From Lithospermum erythrorhizon (lineage: Eukaryota > Streptophyta > Magnoliopsida > Boraginales > Boraginaceae): DNA of 64,000 nt. A program made the position numbers and the translations under genes. Below the pieces are notes generated by a model. That model saw only the letters and a list, made by a program, of their open reading frames with translations, made no database searches and was not told where the DNA came from. Shown here in pieces: positions 47,654 to 60,870 of this stretch. Each line of letters opens with the position of its first letter. Position 1 is the stretch's first letter. Where the stretch lies: the NCBI GenBank assembly GCA_019722365.1, contig JADFUC010000064.1, forward strand, positions 1-64,000, written 5' to 3'.

Positions 47654-50600
47654 TTAGAACACGTTTCCTATACTAGCATGACCACTAATGCCAAGTTTAT
47701 TTGTCTCCAAATTGTTGATGAACTGATTAATCTTTGATCTAACTGCAGGAGGTATACGAACTGGTCGATAATTTTTGTCTACCCACACTCTTGTGGAATT
47801 TGCCTCCAAAATTGGCTGAAAATTGAGAAGAAAAAATGATAAATCAAATTAGTAAAATGTCAATATAGCATTACTAATTACTAGTACTAATTATTCCATT
47901 ACTAGTGAAGTTTAATTAAGGATTAAAATATTAACCTGTTGATTTGGTAGGTTAAAGATAAGATGCTGGAAAGACAACCGAGCTGTTTGTTTGAAATTCT
48001 CACTTTATGAACAAATCTATCTCCACTCTGAGAATGTAATAACATAATAATCTAATTAAGGCCATTTTATTACAAACATAGACATATATAATATAATAAA
48101 CACGGAATTACATTTGTTATTAGAATGAGCACATAAACTAATAAACTATTGTCCTTCTGTTTAATAAGCTAATGAAGTTTATGTTGATATGTAAACGGAG
48201 GTGTGCCTTGAGGATCGGTTCGGTTGGTTTGGCCGAAGTTGGAATCGATATATTTCATCGGTTCGCAAGGGGCCGAACCCTAAATTGGTTAAGGTTCCGT
48301 CGGTTCAATCCTATTGGTTCGGTTCGGTTTCGGTTCAATTTCGGTTTTGAGCCAATTTTTGAGTCTATCATCTTGAGCTAAAAAATAAGTACTAAAACTA
48401 GATCTAATCTATGTAATTTCAATGATCTAATTTTAAAATTAATTATCTGATGCAGCCTGGCGGTCGATAAATATCGATGCTTTTACATATTTGTATTCCG
48501 TAGATTATTAGTTTTAAACGTATTTATATAGATCTTGTTATATTATATCTTTATAATGAATGAAGTTAAATATAAATTTTCTCCTTAACAAGATCTTCAA
48601 ATTAATAATAAATGAAAAGGGTAAGGAAACTCTACATGAAATTTAGAAATCGGTTGATTCGGTTATTTAAGGCCGAACCCTAAATTAGTTGTTGTTTCTA
48701 CTCCGAGGGCCGAACATAAATCGGCTCGATTCCGATAATTTCGATTATTGTACATACCCTTAATGGCATGTATACCTAATATTATATCCTTATCAATATA
48801 ACTGAGAGTTTGATTTCAGAGTTACTTGTAGATATGATGATAGTTAGTGTGTATGGTGAAGTTGTACTTTAGTCTCATCAAGTGATAATATAACATATTA
48901 GTTAATCTATGAAAGTATACGTACACAAAAGTGCATTTTGGTTTTAGTAAATAACAAACTAAATATTACATCTTCATCCGTGTGTTGGACGTTAAAAACA
49001 GGGACGAATGTGCAACATTAGTCACTTTTGGGGGCCATAATGCAACATTTGTGTCACCTTCAGCCTTTCGGGAACTAAATGTGCTACAATGTTACTTACC
49101 GATAGACCAAAGTACAACTTCACTACATTTAGTAGTACCATATATAATTAACTCTTTGTTTTTAACCCTCGATATATAAAAATTCATTTTTTACTTAAGT
49201 AGTACGGAATATTTGATAGTAAGATTGTTTAGATGCAAGTTAAAGTTATATCAATGAATTATTGATTAGAAGGTATATCAAATTTTTTATTATTTAAAAA
49301 AAATATTCCTGTTAAAATGAAATTGAGGAGCATTTGCCAACTTATTATTACCTTTAAAAGGTGAAATAAACTTCAAGGACAACTCTGCTACCGCAACTGC
49401 CTCTCCAGAGTCCATACCAAAAGAATTTATACCGAGCATTTGGAAAATTTCATGATGACCTACCTAGTCCAAGGTTTAAATAATATTTAAGAAAATGAAA
49501 TATAAAATGAGAAGTTTAATTTATCTTTTCAATTACGTACTAAAGTGAAATTTTACCTTTACGGAGATATGTAATACGGTTGATATGTCGCAATAATTAA
49601 ATGAACTAGTTAGATCATAGATGATTCATGAAAATCATTGAAGCCTATTCATATGTTTACTAACTTTATCCTTAAAAAAGTTTTCAAGTTTCATATTCAA
49701 TTATAAAAAACTTTGCATCCTTAATAATTACCATACACAATTATAAATCAAATTATCAAGTAATTAAATAGTGGAAGATTGAAAATTTGATTAATTAAAT
49801 TACTTTTCTCTACTACTATTACATCGATTCCAATTTCATTAAGAAATTTGATTAATAAACAATTAAACATACACAACTTTGATAGTAAAGTAATATGATT
49901 TAAATATTTTTTTATTAATGTGCAAACTTATAGCGTGAATGATGAGACCGGCCCCTTGTATAGGTATAGGGTTCCAAACCTGCCTGCCCTTCTTCGAATA
50001 TCCCATAAAGTAGGGGCTTCAATGCTTGAGTAACAAGCGATAAAGTTGAATTTGAGAAAGAAAGAGGGGCGCCCTAGCAGCAATCTTCTTGGTATTATCT
50101 ATTTTTTATATAAGCGTGTAGTTTGTTATATGGTATTATCTAATTTTTATATTGTTTCAATATAAATACAAAATTAAATGAATGCATTGCTTAAAAGTAG
50201 GTTGTCTATTTGCTAAATAAAACATCACACACAACTAATGGAAGGAGCATTATATAAAAATATCTAGTTCAAAATTTAAATAATCAATAAAAAATTAAAT
50301 TAAACAATCTTTTAAGAATGGATAAAGTAATGTTTTCTATCTTCTTGGTATTATTTGAAAATAAAATAAAACGAAGGAATCATTATATGTTTCATGTCGA
50401 TAAAAAATAATTCATACATACTCCGTATATGTTAAGGAAATAAAAAGAATTGATGAGCTTTAATTCTACCACATAATAAAGACACCACCATTCTTTTAAA
50501 GTTTAGTACTTTAGCTAGTTATCGAATTTACAAGATAACAATTCTCCCCTAAGATCTAATTTTGTATTTCTATGAAACTTTTGTAATAAATTTAAGGCTT

Positions 50601-50833
50601 GTCTTTTCAATATTCCACAAACAATTTGTAATTTTTAAATTTGTAAATTAATAAAAATAAGAAACTATCCAAAAAAAAAAAAATCTACCACATAAAAGAT
50701 GAAGTAGCAGCTAGTACAAAAATAAAATATACCAAGTTGGCAGTAACTTGAATAGACGCCATTGTTTACAACTCCATACTGATCTAGTTCATAGTCCCTT
50801 ACTTTTAGCTCAATCTCATGCCATGCATTCAGC
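47654..50833 (-). pseudogene. Acyl-ACP thioesterase-like gene (MKS2/ATL family, hotdog fold), broken
   Basis: Minus-strand exons are about 50833-50733, 49459-49352, 48027-47936 and 47815-47654. They read [20 protein letters not shown] followed by NGVYSSYCQ, then HHEIFQMLGINSFGMDSGEA with VAELSLKFISPFK, then GDRFVHKVRIS and a shifted QHLIFNLPNQ, then VWVDKNYRPVRIPPAVRSK to TAA. This is the single-hotdog thioesterase of plastids (methylketone synthase 2, ATL/ALT); the catalytic Asp of the family lies in DQYGVVNN. The first two of these exons join in phase. The next junction is off by one base and the third exon carries a further frameshift. The transit-peptide exon was not found before the MULE at 52.2 kb. 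The third intron holds a hAT-type element. It is probably a pseudogene; consensus errors could explain the two frameshifts but not the missing exon. Confidence 0.85.
48197..48768. mobile_element. Non-autonomous hAT-like element in a thioesterase intron
   Basis: CGGTTCGG-rich DNA at both sides: GGATCGGTTCGGTTGG near 48213 and, inverted, AAATCGGCTCGATTCCG near 48720. GGCCGAACCCTAAATT occurs in both halves (48270 and 48670). Outer ends GGTGTGCCTTGAGGATC and, on the other strand, GGTATGTACAATAATC are similar but not identical. About 570 bp without coding capacity. Confidence 0.45.
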
Positions 50834-52199
50834 CTGTGGGAATTTTATGTAATTAAATTATTAAATCATTCTATTGCAACAAGTCACACGAGTCATCACA
50901 TTACTTTATTAGACAAAGTGTTATAGGTAGGTATTGACCAAGTTATTGAATCCAGCAAAAAAGTTTTTTTCATGTTAACTTACTTCCATAATTATTAAAT
51001 GCATTAAGACATCTCATGCTAATTAGGATCCATTACTGTAAAATTATCCTCCTGTTTTTTAAAATGACTTTTTTGGCCAAATAATTATTCAAAATTAATT
51101 TTTTTTCACCAACATTTATTATTTTCAAGATCTATAAATAGAGTAGAGTTTGTATTTTTTGGATAAAAAAAATCAAAATTGAGTGATGTTGATGAAAGAG
51201 AATGTAAAAAAAGTATATGAATGTTTAGCTGTTGTGGCATCGGTAGGTATTAGAGTGTTATTAGATGAAATAGAAATATAAAAATCTAATGTGATAGGAA
51301 AAAGTGTGTTAAACTTTAACTTTCTGCTGAAGATGATCTAATCATTCTATTGAAACTTAATCACACTAACCACCGAGGCAATACACATTATTAAAGTTAT
51401 TTTGAGTAGGAATTGTGGATGGAATATATATGTATTTGTTTTTCAATAACCAACGAATGAATATTATTTTTCAACAACGGCTTCTTGATAACTACTTATA
51501 TTATTTTTTCCTTGGCTTTTAATTTATAATATATGGTGTAGATGTTTATTATGTTAAGGAATACTAAACCTGCCAAAATTTAAATATGCATGTGTATATA
51601 TCAAATCCAAATAAGAGTACACAAAGTGAAAAGGAATCACATGCTGGTCATGATATTTGTAGGAAATTATCGAATTGGTCTCAAATAATGGATCTAAATT
51701 GCTATTTATTTTCGATAGTTTAAAAGTTGCAGATTGATCTCGAAATTACCATATAGTTATAAATTGGTAACCAAATTTGTGGAGCCATTATATGTTAACG
51801 GATATGATGTAAGAAAAGTTCTACTATGATAAAACCCTGAAATGAAACTTTTCAGAGTACAAAGAAATTTAATCAAACGAAGGGATTCAAATATCAATCT
51901 AGTTCTCACCTACATATGCTAACGTCTACGATATAACCTGAGCTTAACTTGGGTCTTGCACTTGGCTAGACTTGGTATCGAACTTGGATATGTGTAATCT
52001 GGGCCCGAGGATGCAGACGTGATGCTTGGTCTTTGACTTGGGTATTGTCGAGGTTGGTGTCTTTACGGTGATCTTATATGGGTGTATGGTTGTGACATGT
52101 TCTTTTACTATACTTGCTCTTGAACTTGGATATGTGTCTTAGTAGCTATCTTGTACCTGGTACTGACTATACAAGTAGGATCTTAGCAGCTTATTATTG
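50834..52199. other. AT-rich DNA upstream of the broken thioesterase
   Basis: Searched on the minus strand for the missing first exon (transit peptide), without success. No other feature recognised. Confidence 0.4.
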
Positions 52200-55100
52200 A
52201 ATGTGATTTACTACGGGGGCGCCGCCGAGAGGAAATTGCCGAAATGGTCCGATGGTGGTGACCGTTGCGGTTTGGTTCCGTAAGTAGCACCGTTAGCATA
52301 AATAGGGTCACATCAAGTGTGTAGATGCGCAAATGGTCCCTTTTATTTAACGATTCGTTAAGGACTAATGTTTTGGGTCAAAAATATAACTCAAATGCGT
52401 GTTAATGACCCCCAAAATCAGGTATAAAGTCATAATGAAATTAGTTTTATAATGACCCCAAAATGAAAATTTATTTATTTGCTTAACCCAGGTCATATAT
52501 AAGGAACACATAAAAACAAAACCATTTAACGATTCATCTAAAAATCAAGCTTTTGTCTACTTTAAGCTACAGCGAAAAACCAAAACACAAAATGAAGCTC
52601 TGAACCCAAAATCCAAGCTTTTGTTTCGATGGCTATGCTACGTAATCGAGGTGTGGGTGATAATCCTGTTTATGGTAAGTTTCAAACCTTGAAGAATGGG
52701 ATTTTGAGGGTTGTGTTATTAAGAATTGGAGTATACTTTATTTATTTCCCCAATTAATTTTGGGTTTGGTCCCATGTCATTTAGGGTTTTTAGATTTTCA
52801 AAATTAATTTAGGGCTCACAATATGTTATTTCTAATATTAAATTATACGATTTATTTTTGTTTTATGCATTCTGCAGATAATGTTTAAAGAAAAGCTTTG
52901 GTAGCCAATCACAGATACATCGTAGTGGTGCCACTTATTGAGAGAGATCTCATAGAAGATATGTTAGGGGTCTTGATGGTGTTATGATTATGTTGATGGG
53001 AGTAGTTCGTTTAAGAAAACTAAAGATTTTGTGATCGATGATGTAGGCCGTTATGTGATACAGAATAAAATAAGATTTCATTTTAAGTATAAAGAATGAT
53101 TTTGATAAAGTGCAGATTTCTTCTTAAAAGATAGTGATTGTCAGGGGTTGTTTGCGGTTCTTTAAAGGGGAATCGGGTAGACATTTTTTGTTGAGCACTT
53201 AATGACTTAGATGCCATGTTAAGGGCCGAGGCTGTGGTGGGGGGAGTGGAGCAAGATTTTTATAGGGATGTCGAGAAGATGATGTTGATGACTAATATGA
53301 ATTCATGTGGATGAGTCTTTGTAAGAGGCGGAGATAGAGGAGATGAGTTTGACATTAGCGATTAGATGCGATGGTAGTGAATTTAGATCATCGATGAATC
53401 AAGGGTTTGCGAGGTAGATCGAGAGTATGATATGGATGATGATGACAATCTATTTGATCTTAATGTTGATCATGGCCTTGAAAATGAAGGCATCATAACT
53501 ACTCATACTCAGTTTTTCTCCAGTGTTGTTCATGATCAACTAAATGCTACTGATGGGGACATAGACTTAGATTGTGGTGATGATGTACTGAAGAGTGATA
53601 ATGATAGTGATGCTAATTAGTCTTGATAGCTAGCTTAGTAGCATTCTAAGTTTAATTAGCTGATAGTAGACACCTAAATTTGAGATTGGAATGTTGTTTG
53701 GTTTCTAGAGAGGGAGTTAAGAGGCTGCCATTGATACATTCAATGGCCAAGATACGAGGACATCGATATGTGAGGAATGAAAGTCTAGGGGATTAGGATT
53801 TGATTTGCAGATTGAAGTTGTAAGTGGTTTTATATATGCGAAAGAAGTTGGTGGGGAATCAAATTAGCAGTTAGAAATGGCACTTATGCATCATACATGT
53901 ATTAACAAGACTTTAACCTCAACCGACTTGCAAAGCACTATGAGGAAGAAATTCGAAACTCAACTAGTTATAAGCGAGATTTTAGAAAGAGATGGTGTTA
54001 AAGCTAGGTCGACATGTTAGTAGGTGGCGAAGATTTAAAGTAAAGAGAACGCTTTAAAGGCAATTTATGGGATGAATACAAACAATTTGAGAGATATGGG
54101 ATTTTTGTACTGAAATTATGGATACTAATCCAAGAACATCTTGTTATGTGAAAACAATTGATAATGCAGAAGGGAAGTCAAGTTTTCAGAGATGGTACTT
54201 GTGTTTTACAGCATGTAGAGAAGCATTTAAGAGTGGTTGTAGGAAAATTGTGGGGGTTGATGGATGCCATTTAAAGACAAAGAGAGGAGGTCAACTTCTA
54301 GTGGCAGTTGGAATTGATCCAAACAACATCTTTCCCATTGCTTATGGACTAGTTGAGATTGAAAACAAAGAGAGTTGGGAGTGGTTTTTAAAGCATTTGT
54401 TGAAGATATTGTGGACAGTGAAACAGTTGAAGGGCAGGATAATGAGTGGACATTCATGTCAGATAAACAAAAGGGGTTAATTGAGGCATTCAAGACTGTT
54501 CTTCCAAGAGTGAACTCACTTAGGTTTTGTGTGAGGCACCTCCGTAGAAAATTTTAAAGAGAGAATTTGGTTTTAAGGGCCACACTTTTAAGACAGTGTT
54601 ATGGTCAGCTGCAACATCAACAACAGTTCAATACTTTAAAGAAGCAATGGAAAAAATGAAAAAGTTAGATGTTGATGCATATGAATGGTTTGCTGATAAA
54701 GATCCAAGTCGATTAGGCCGAGGGCTTATTTCTGGCTTTTTGTCAAGTGTGACGTATTGCTTAACAATATGTGTGAGGTATTCAATTCATTTATTTTAGA
54801 TGCCAGGGATAAACCCATACTCACTTTAATGTCAATGGTGAAAGATCTTATAATGGTTAGGATGCAAATTAATAGAGATAAAAATTTGAGAAGTAGGAAG
54901 GTAAGAGTATCTTACGAGCCTAAAGATAGGCGATGAAGTAATGTGAGAAAGATACTTGAGTGTCTTTCACATTAAATGTGATAGAACACATTTTCAGGTA
55001 TACTTTGGATCTACTTCAAATCAATGTGCAGTTGACTTAGAGAAAAGGTGTTGTTCTTGTAGAAAATGGCAGTTGAATGGGATTCCATGTAAGCATGCTT

Positions 55101-55700
55101 GTGCAGCCATAAGATTGAATGGGGAGAATGTGGAGGAATATGTGGATGAATGGTACACAGTTGACACATACAAGAAAGTATATTCACATGCTATTATGCC
55201 AATGGCCGGCCCTGAATTTTGGCCACAAACATCAAGAATTGCACCTATTCCTCCACCTATCACACAAAAGAAAGTTGGAAGGACAAAGAGGCTAAGGAGA
55301 GTGAATCTATATAGGTTTAGGAGAATGGCAATACGAGTGTTAATGTAAGGTTGAAAGTATCTACTTGCAAGATATGTAAATGTCAAAGGGCACAACAGCG
55401 AGGGGTTTGCAAGGTATAACTTGTTTAATGTTTTCATTGTTTAAATTTTACTTATTTCTAACTTGGTTTAATTTTTTGTAGAAGAGGAATAATGGTCCAA
55501 AAGTACAGCCTACTCCATTTGGGCATCAAGAATCTATGGAGGACTATCAATATAACATATCTCAAAGTTCAATCAACAATGCTAGTAGACCCGGTGACAA
55601 CTCAGCGGGTGAGGGTGTAACCGAGCACCACGCTATAGTTTAAGGAACTTTCGGGCAGTGTGAGCGCTTTTCGAAGCCCCCGACAAGAAAAATGCAAAAG
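52200..55700 (+). mobile_element. Mutator-like element (MULE), decayed
   Basis: Contains the transposase remnant at 54090-55350. To its left, GAAATTGCCGAAATGGTCC (52230) and GCAAATGGTCCC (52327) resemble TIR motifs of plant MULEs (GAAATTxCCAAAATGGTC). The right end was not identified. An acidic open piece (53432-53620, with DLNVDHGLENEG) resembles the linker before the MULE core. Borders are approximate. Confidence 0.6.
54090..55350 (+). pseudogene. MuDR-type (MULE) transposase, broken
   Basis: In order: FQRWYLCFTACREAFKSGCR then KIVGVDGCHLKTKRGGQLLV with the first catalytic Asp, PIAYGLVEIENKESWEWFL, then in another frame FMSDKQKGLIEAF with the second Asp and LRFCVRHLRRKF. After a gap come FKEAMEKMKKLDVDAYEWF and a SWIM zinc finger CSCRKWQLNGIPCKHACAAI (about 55044-55105). 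The tail YKKVYSHAIMPMAGPEFWP is also typical. The parts are complete in order but split by frameshifts and a stop near 54557. MULE transposases cut and insert Mutator-type elements. Confidence 0.93.
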
Positions 55701-56250
55701 ACCTCCGGTGAAATTAGGTGATGAAGGTAGGAAGTTTGTGGCTATGAGAGATTTGACTCAAGATTGAAGCCATACTTGTTTGTTTTTGGTGCTCATTTTT
55801 TTAGTTCAACCAATGATGGTTTCTTGTTAAGTTTTTGATACATTAAGTGATGGTTCTGCCCAGTTTTTGATTAAGTTTTTGCTAGTTTTGCGGATTGAAG
55901 TAATAGTTACGCGCCCAGTTATGTAGTATGGTTACGCCGGGTTTTTTGACCATTAAGTTTTGCAGTTTTACTAGTTTTTATCTGCAGTACGCTTAAGTAT
56001 ATATTTGATCCAGATTTGAAGTATATATTTGTCTCAGATTTGAAGTATATGTTTCACTTTTCCAGATTTGAAGTATGTTTCACTTTGCCAGTTTTTTGCC
56101 ATATAACAAAAGAAACTCCATGTAACAAAAGAAGCCATACTGCCCAAATACATAGATTCAAACATAAATATGACATTGCTACAACCAAAAGAAACATAAA
56201 TATATTAAATTGAAACTCCATGTAACAATGACGAGGGAAACATAAATATA
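55701..56250. other. AT-rich DNA between the MULE and the GRF-finger ORF
   Basis: 55800-56090 has repeated AGTTTTTG and AGATTTGAAGTATA motifs. No coding feature recognised. Confidence 0.5.
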
Positions 56251-56577
56251 TTAATTCATAAAATATGACATTGCTACAACCAAACTACCTATGAAAACAA
56301 TCGAAATGAGAATCTTCACTTTTCTTCGTAAATTATCGATTTCAACTTCCATTTTGTTACATCTTTTGAGTAGACCTAAAATGATTGTGTTCTACAATGG
56401 GCACAATCGGATCGCTCCATTTCAGCGTTCCTTGACGAATCTCATATTTGGACACTTGACAAATCGACGTCCACCATGCTTCCATGAAGTTATCGGGTGG
56501 CAAATCAACCCACAAGAGCACCTCACCACTTCATTGTCCATGTCTTCTTGATTTATATAACTTTCACTTTGTGACAT
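56251..56577 (-). pseudogene. GRF zinc-finger protein with coiled coil and C-terminal TM, broken
   Basis: Minus strand from an ATG at 56577. The frame gives MSQSESYINQEDM, then RCSCGLICHPITSWKHGGRR and FVKCPN: a GRF-type zinc finger (C-x-C-G...T-S...GRRFxxCP). Stops follow at two points. A neighbouring frame covers KWSDPIVPI, and the original frame then resumes with IILGLLKRCNKMEVEIDNLR, a short coiled coil, and ILISIVFIGSLVVAMSYFMN, a hydrophobic C-terminal tail ending in TAA. Two small compensating indels would explain the break. Short GRF-finger proteins with this three-part design are common in plants and often sit with transposons. It faces the MULE transposase (convergent). Function unknown. 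Confidence 0.75.
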
Positions 56578-56676
56578 TTTTTTCAAGATGGAAAAAAAAA
56601 ACTTTGAGTGGAGAAGAGGATAAAGAAAATTATGTTGTTACATAGTGTTTGTATGGGGTATATATAATGATATAAC

Positions 56677-57671
56677 TATTGGAAATCAATGAGAATTCCC
56701 TTTGTGTGCCCGTTGCGACAATTTATTGCATCAATTCATTTACCGGGTTGGTTAAATGTGATTACTACAGAACTACTTGTTCACCTTAGTAATGGTATAT
56801 TCTTAGTGTGGAGTTCTAAATAATTTAAGGGGTTGACGGTGCTGAATCTTACTCATTAATCGTTATAATAATAGTAATTGGTCAATTATTATTATTATTA
56901 TACAACTTACTATTATCTGAGCCTAGAAGGTCACACACATACAATGATATTCGAATAATATTTCATGAATGAAATTAAACGAGACTTGTATATTGAGAAA
57001 TGTATTTCTCAATATTTATATTTGTCAAATATATATGTTGATGAACATCAATTGGTTAAACTTGCAAGTTTAATCAATTAAGCAATTGAAATCGATGAAT
57101 AACGATAAGCTATTCGATAGTGACTCGTTAGTACAATTGACTTGTTAGAGACATTAAAATAGAACCTTCATTAGTAACTTCATTATTTAATTAGAAGTTC
57201 ATAACGGTCTAATTAAGTTAACGAGTTAAACTGATTTCTTAACGAGTGGAATTTTGGGACTTGGTATTTAAGGAAAGGATTAGGTTTTCATGGCATAAGA
57301 ATCCGCAACCTCCGCCCCCTCAAAGCGTTAACGGCGCCTCCTGCTTGAAATTGGAAGCCCCATTCCCGATTCACGTTTCATAATCAAACTGCTTGAAGTT
57401 GAGTTCTGGATTACCGTTTCCCTCTTGGTGTGTGAAATCTAGAGGACATCTCGCCGGTGTTGAACAGCGTTGGAGAGGATCTTGAGGGGCTTTTCGCGAG
57501 GCCTTCGTGGGGAGTGCCCAAGGTTCAATCCGCTTCCACGTTCAAATGTAAGAATTCTTGTATTCATACATTTTGTCATTTTTATGTTTAGATTAATTTA
57601 CATTAATTTGAGAATCCGGGATGTATGAATTGAATTGTTTATCACGATTACATTCATACTAGATTCTAACA
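56677..57671 (+). repeat. Copia LTR (5' LTR), copy B
   Basis: Starts TATTGGAAATCAAT (expected TG changed to TA) and ends CTAGATTCTAACA. It aligns with copy A (1882-2865) over nearly its full length and with copy C (41513-42462) in blocks. Confidence 0.85.
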
Positions 57672-59430
57672 GTGTGACCTCGAGCCTATTCATAGAAGTT
57701 TAATGTGTTTTATCTATTGGATTCGATTGTGTGTTGACATAGTTGTTAGTTAATTTTGATTATTTCATGATTTATATTCAATTGATGAATATATAATATG
57801 AGAAAAATCAACCCATTTTAATATATGTTTCACGTAGGTGGAATAAATCGCCGTATATTGATTTTGATGATTTGAAGTTTATTTAATTGTTTGTGGGAAA
57901 TGAAAGGGATTAAAAATTGATTAATTTACATTTTTAATTTGGTAGAATCATTTTCAGACCTACGGTGAGGTTTTAGAAATTTCGAGAAAATTACGAGAAA
58001 TTAAAAGCGTGTATTCTTGACCACTTTGAGGTTCATAGCCGGTTTTTTTCGAGGATTTTTGAAGTTTTTTAGAAGTACTCGAAAAAATTCGTTGAATTTT
58101 ACGGATTGTTTGGGTTTTAATGAAAACTAGAAGTGTTTTGATAAACGCTACCTTTGGGCGTGTTCAATAATGATATTGATATTCAAGAAAAATCGAAATT
58201 TGTTGAATGTTTTTCAGAGCCTCAAATAATTTTTACAAAGTTACCAGTGTCACGGAAAAGCGAAATGAATGCCAAAAATCGATTCGCCGAACTACTTGAC
58301 GACCCCGAGCCGCGTCAGCGCCGGGAGGTGGGCGTTACGGCCGGCGGAAGCAACCCATTGGCCGTACTACGGCATCAACGGCGTGTCATTCGTGGGTGGC
58401 CGGAGGCCAGCGGTTTGGTCGTTGGTAAATCGTCCGTTTTAGAAAACCCTAAATGCATTTTTTGTAATTATTTTGGTTATAAAATTTATTAGTAATTATT
58501 AATTTCGATTTAAATGTTAAATCATAAATTTTGTCATTAAGGCGATTGAATATATATCTTGAATGACATTAAATTTGATTTATATTTCCACTTTCAAATT
58601 ATTTTCATTAATTGATAATTTTTGAAAATATTTTTTCATGATAACTTTAAATTTTTAAATTTGGAGTTAATTACTTGTAAGTAATTATTCCATAATTTAA
58701 GGAGTTGTGTGTCCATAATAATTATCATTAATCATGTGAATATCTTTGAATTTAAATTTTACATTGTTGATAATTAATTGTAAATATAATGAATGAGTAA
58801 TTAATTGATTATGAACACGTTTATTTTTTATTTCATTTAATATATGTGATATTAAGTGCATTTATTTGTTGCTTAATGTTTTTTTCCATATATATTGTTA
58901 TGGAATGGAATGGAGGTGTATTGATATGACTCGTGTTTTTCCGATCTAGCGTCATAGTATTGTTGTTGTATATGACCATTTGAGTCATATTATTTTTATT
59001 TTATTTAATTTTTCTTGCATTTACTCCCATGACTGGTCTTGTCTAAGTTGGGATTAGTGTATTTGAATTATGTAATTCAAGATGGAGCTTGGTGGAAATT
59101 CCGAGGAAGCCGGAAGACAAGAAATTGTAATAGAGGCTAGAATATTTAGTTTTCAAGTTTTGAAAATGTAATAATAGAGGGCTTTAGGAGGTAAATATCT
59201 CCATCGCCTCTTGTTGTGTATTCTTTGTTTTTATTTTTCATGTTGTACACATATGCTTGATTATGTGCGCTACGATTGCATGAGTAAAATAAAGAAGCAA
59301 AGTAATAATAATCTCGCCAATTTAAAATTTAAGCAACGTATCGAGAGCCAATTTAAAGTTGTGAAATCGGTTGCATTGTCTAGACAATTGTACGATGGCC
59401 GGAGTGTTCTGATTTTGCGCCAGATATGAC
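57672..59430 (+). other. Copia 5' leader
   Basis: No gag motif. A short GC-rich piece at 58260-58440 is open for 112 codons (58154-58492) with DDPEPRQRREVGV but no known domain. The rest is AT-rich. Confidence 0.45.
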
Positions 59431-60590
59431 AATGGATCATGTTGAAGTGATTTCCACTAACGTTGTGGAGCTTTGGGATGATCATTCCAGTAATTTTTGG
59501 TTTTAATTGGTATCTTAACGGTTTTGTCGGTGACCCCAAAAGTCGGAGTAGCATCTTAGACCAATATGCTAACGACACAAGAGTTGTAATAGTTTTACAT
59601 AATTGGTTGATAACCTACTAGTATAGCTGGATTCAAAATGTTGCGGTGTTGCCGTTTGGATCTAAGTGTAATGGAATGTGATACTAATATATTTAGGTGA
59701 GATTTGAAGTATTAGTATTTACTTTGTAAGTGTTTAGCCAGATAGTTCTTGAATGCATTTGTCTTTATTTACTTATTCTTGTAGAATTATAATGGCTACA
59801 CTTTGACTACTACTCATCCTAGAACTCTGCTCAAACTACATTAACTACATTTGAGAGTGTATGATGGTGCAAATTTTTGAGGCGTCAGTGAGTTGAAAGA
59901 TTTGTCTTCCCAAGTTGCGAGATTGAATAAATGCATGAGAATTATAAGACCTTACGGGGATACAGATGTGTGCTGGAAGGTATGAGTTGCATGAAGGGAC
60001 TCTCTAAATGGAAGTGTCTTATGCTTACTAGGATGGGCAAGTTCGGTTGTATGATGAGTATATCGCGTGTATGACATCTATTAGAAGCTCTTGAGTGAAT
60101 CGAAGGAGCGTGCGGGGTATATAATCTGAGAGCTTTTAAGGTAACTCTGGGTATTTGCGAGGCAATCTGGCGATTCGGTGCAGCGAGGAGGTGATGGATC
60201 ATGGCGGTGCGAGATCGCCGGGATAAACCCCAGTTAGAGTTCTTTATCACCATGAGATGTGCTTTAATGCGATATGTCGAGATTTTATCAAGGCTATAAG
60301 CAGTCTGAGTCGTCGAGCCACCGCAATTCATAAACAAATAACCATTGCTGATGCTAATGAATTTTTGGATATGAACAAGGCCTTCCACTTCTTGGCGTTG
60401 CCTCTAGCGGTAAACGTCGCAAGGTAGAGAAGGGCAAGGGTGTCTCTCGGATGACATGCGCCGCTATTACAAAACTTCAGTCCTTTGGAAAGAGGCATGT
60501 AGGAAATTGGCGAGATAGAAAAAAAATGGTTTAATAAACACGAGCCCTAAAAGGTGCAGTATGTTATTGAAGTTTGCAGCTTTCTAATTA
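59431..60590 (+). pseudogene. Copia gag, broken
   Basis: Little of the capsid is readable. The assignment rests on position before the protease and on pieces at 60370-60590 that resemble the gag end: a basic stretch (RKVEKGKGV) and the sequence leading into the protease (VIEVCSFLI-like). The CCHC knuckle is scrambled. Confidence 0.5.
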
Positions 60591-60599
60591 ACGCTTCGT

Positions 60600-60870
60600 G
60601 GAGTGCTAGACACCGGTTGTGGTTCTCATATTTGTCATAATATCTGAGGGGAAATCAAGTCAGAAGACTTGAAATAGGGGAGATGGATCGTGTGGGGAGG
60701 GCTTGGCCGCGAAGGTTGCGGCCACTGCGGTAGGATCCATGAGTTTAAATTTGCCCACGCGGGCCTTGTTCGAACTTATCTCCGGTTTACTATGTACTTG
60801 CAATTTGCGAGGGAATATTATTTCGTTTGTTTTTGGAATAATAATGGGTTTTCATTTTCAATAGATCGAT
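60600..60870 (+). pseudogene. Copia protease region, broken
   Basis: LDTGCGSHICH at 60606-60638 is the Copia aspartic-protease active site (D-T/S-G-C-xx-H). About 200 bases later NNNGFSFSI fits the end of the same domain. The frame changes between them. Confidence 0.85.

Noticed and set aside
59942..60388. 148-residue minus-strand ORF
   Set aside because: It is opposite the decayed Copia gag and shows no family pattern.
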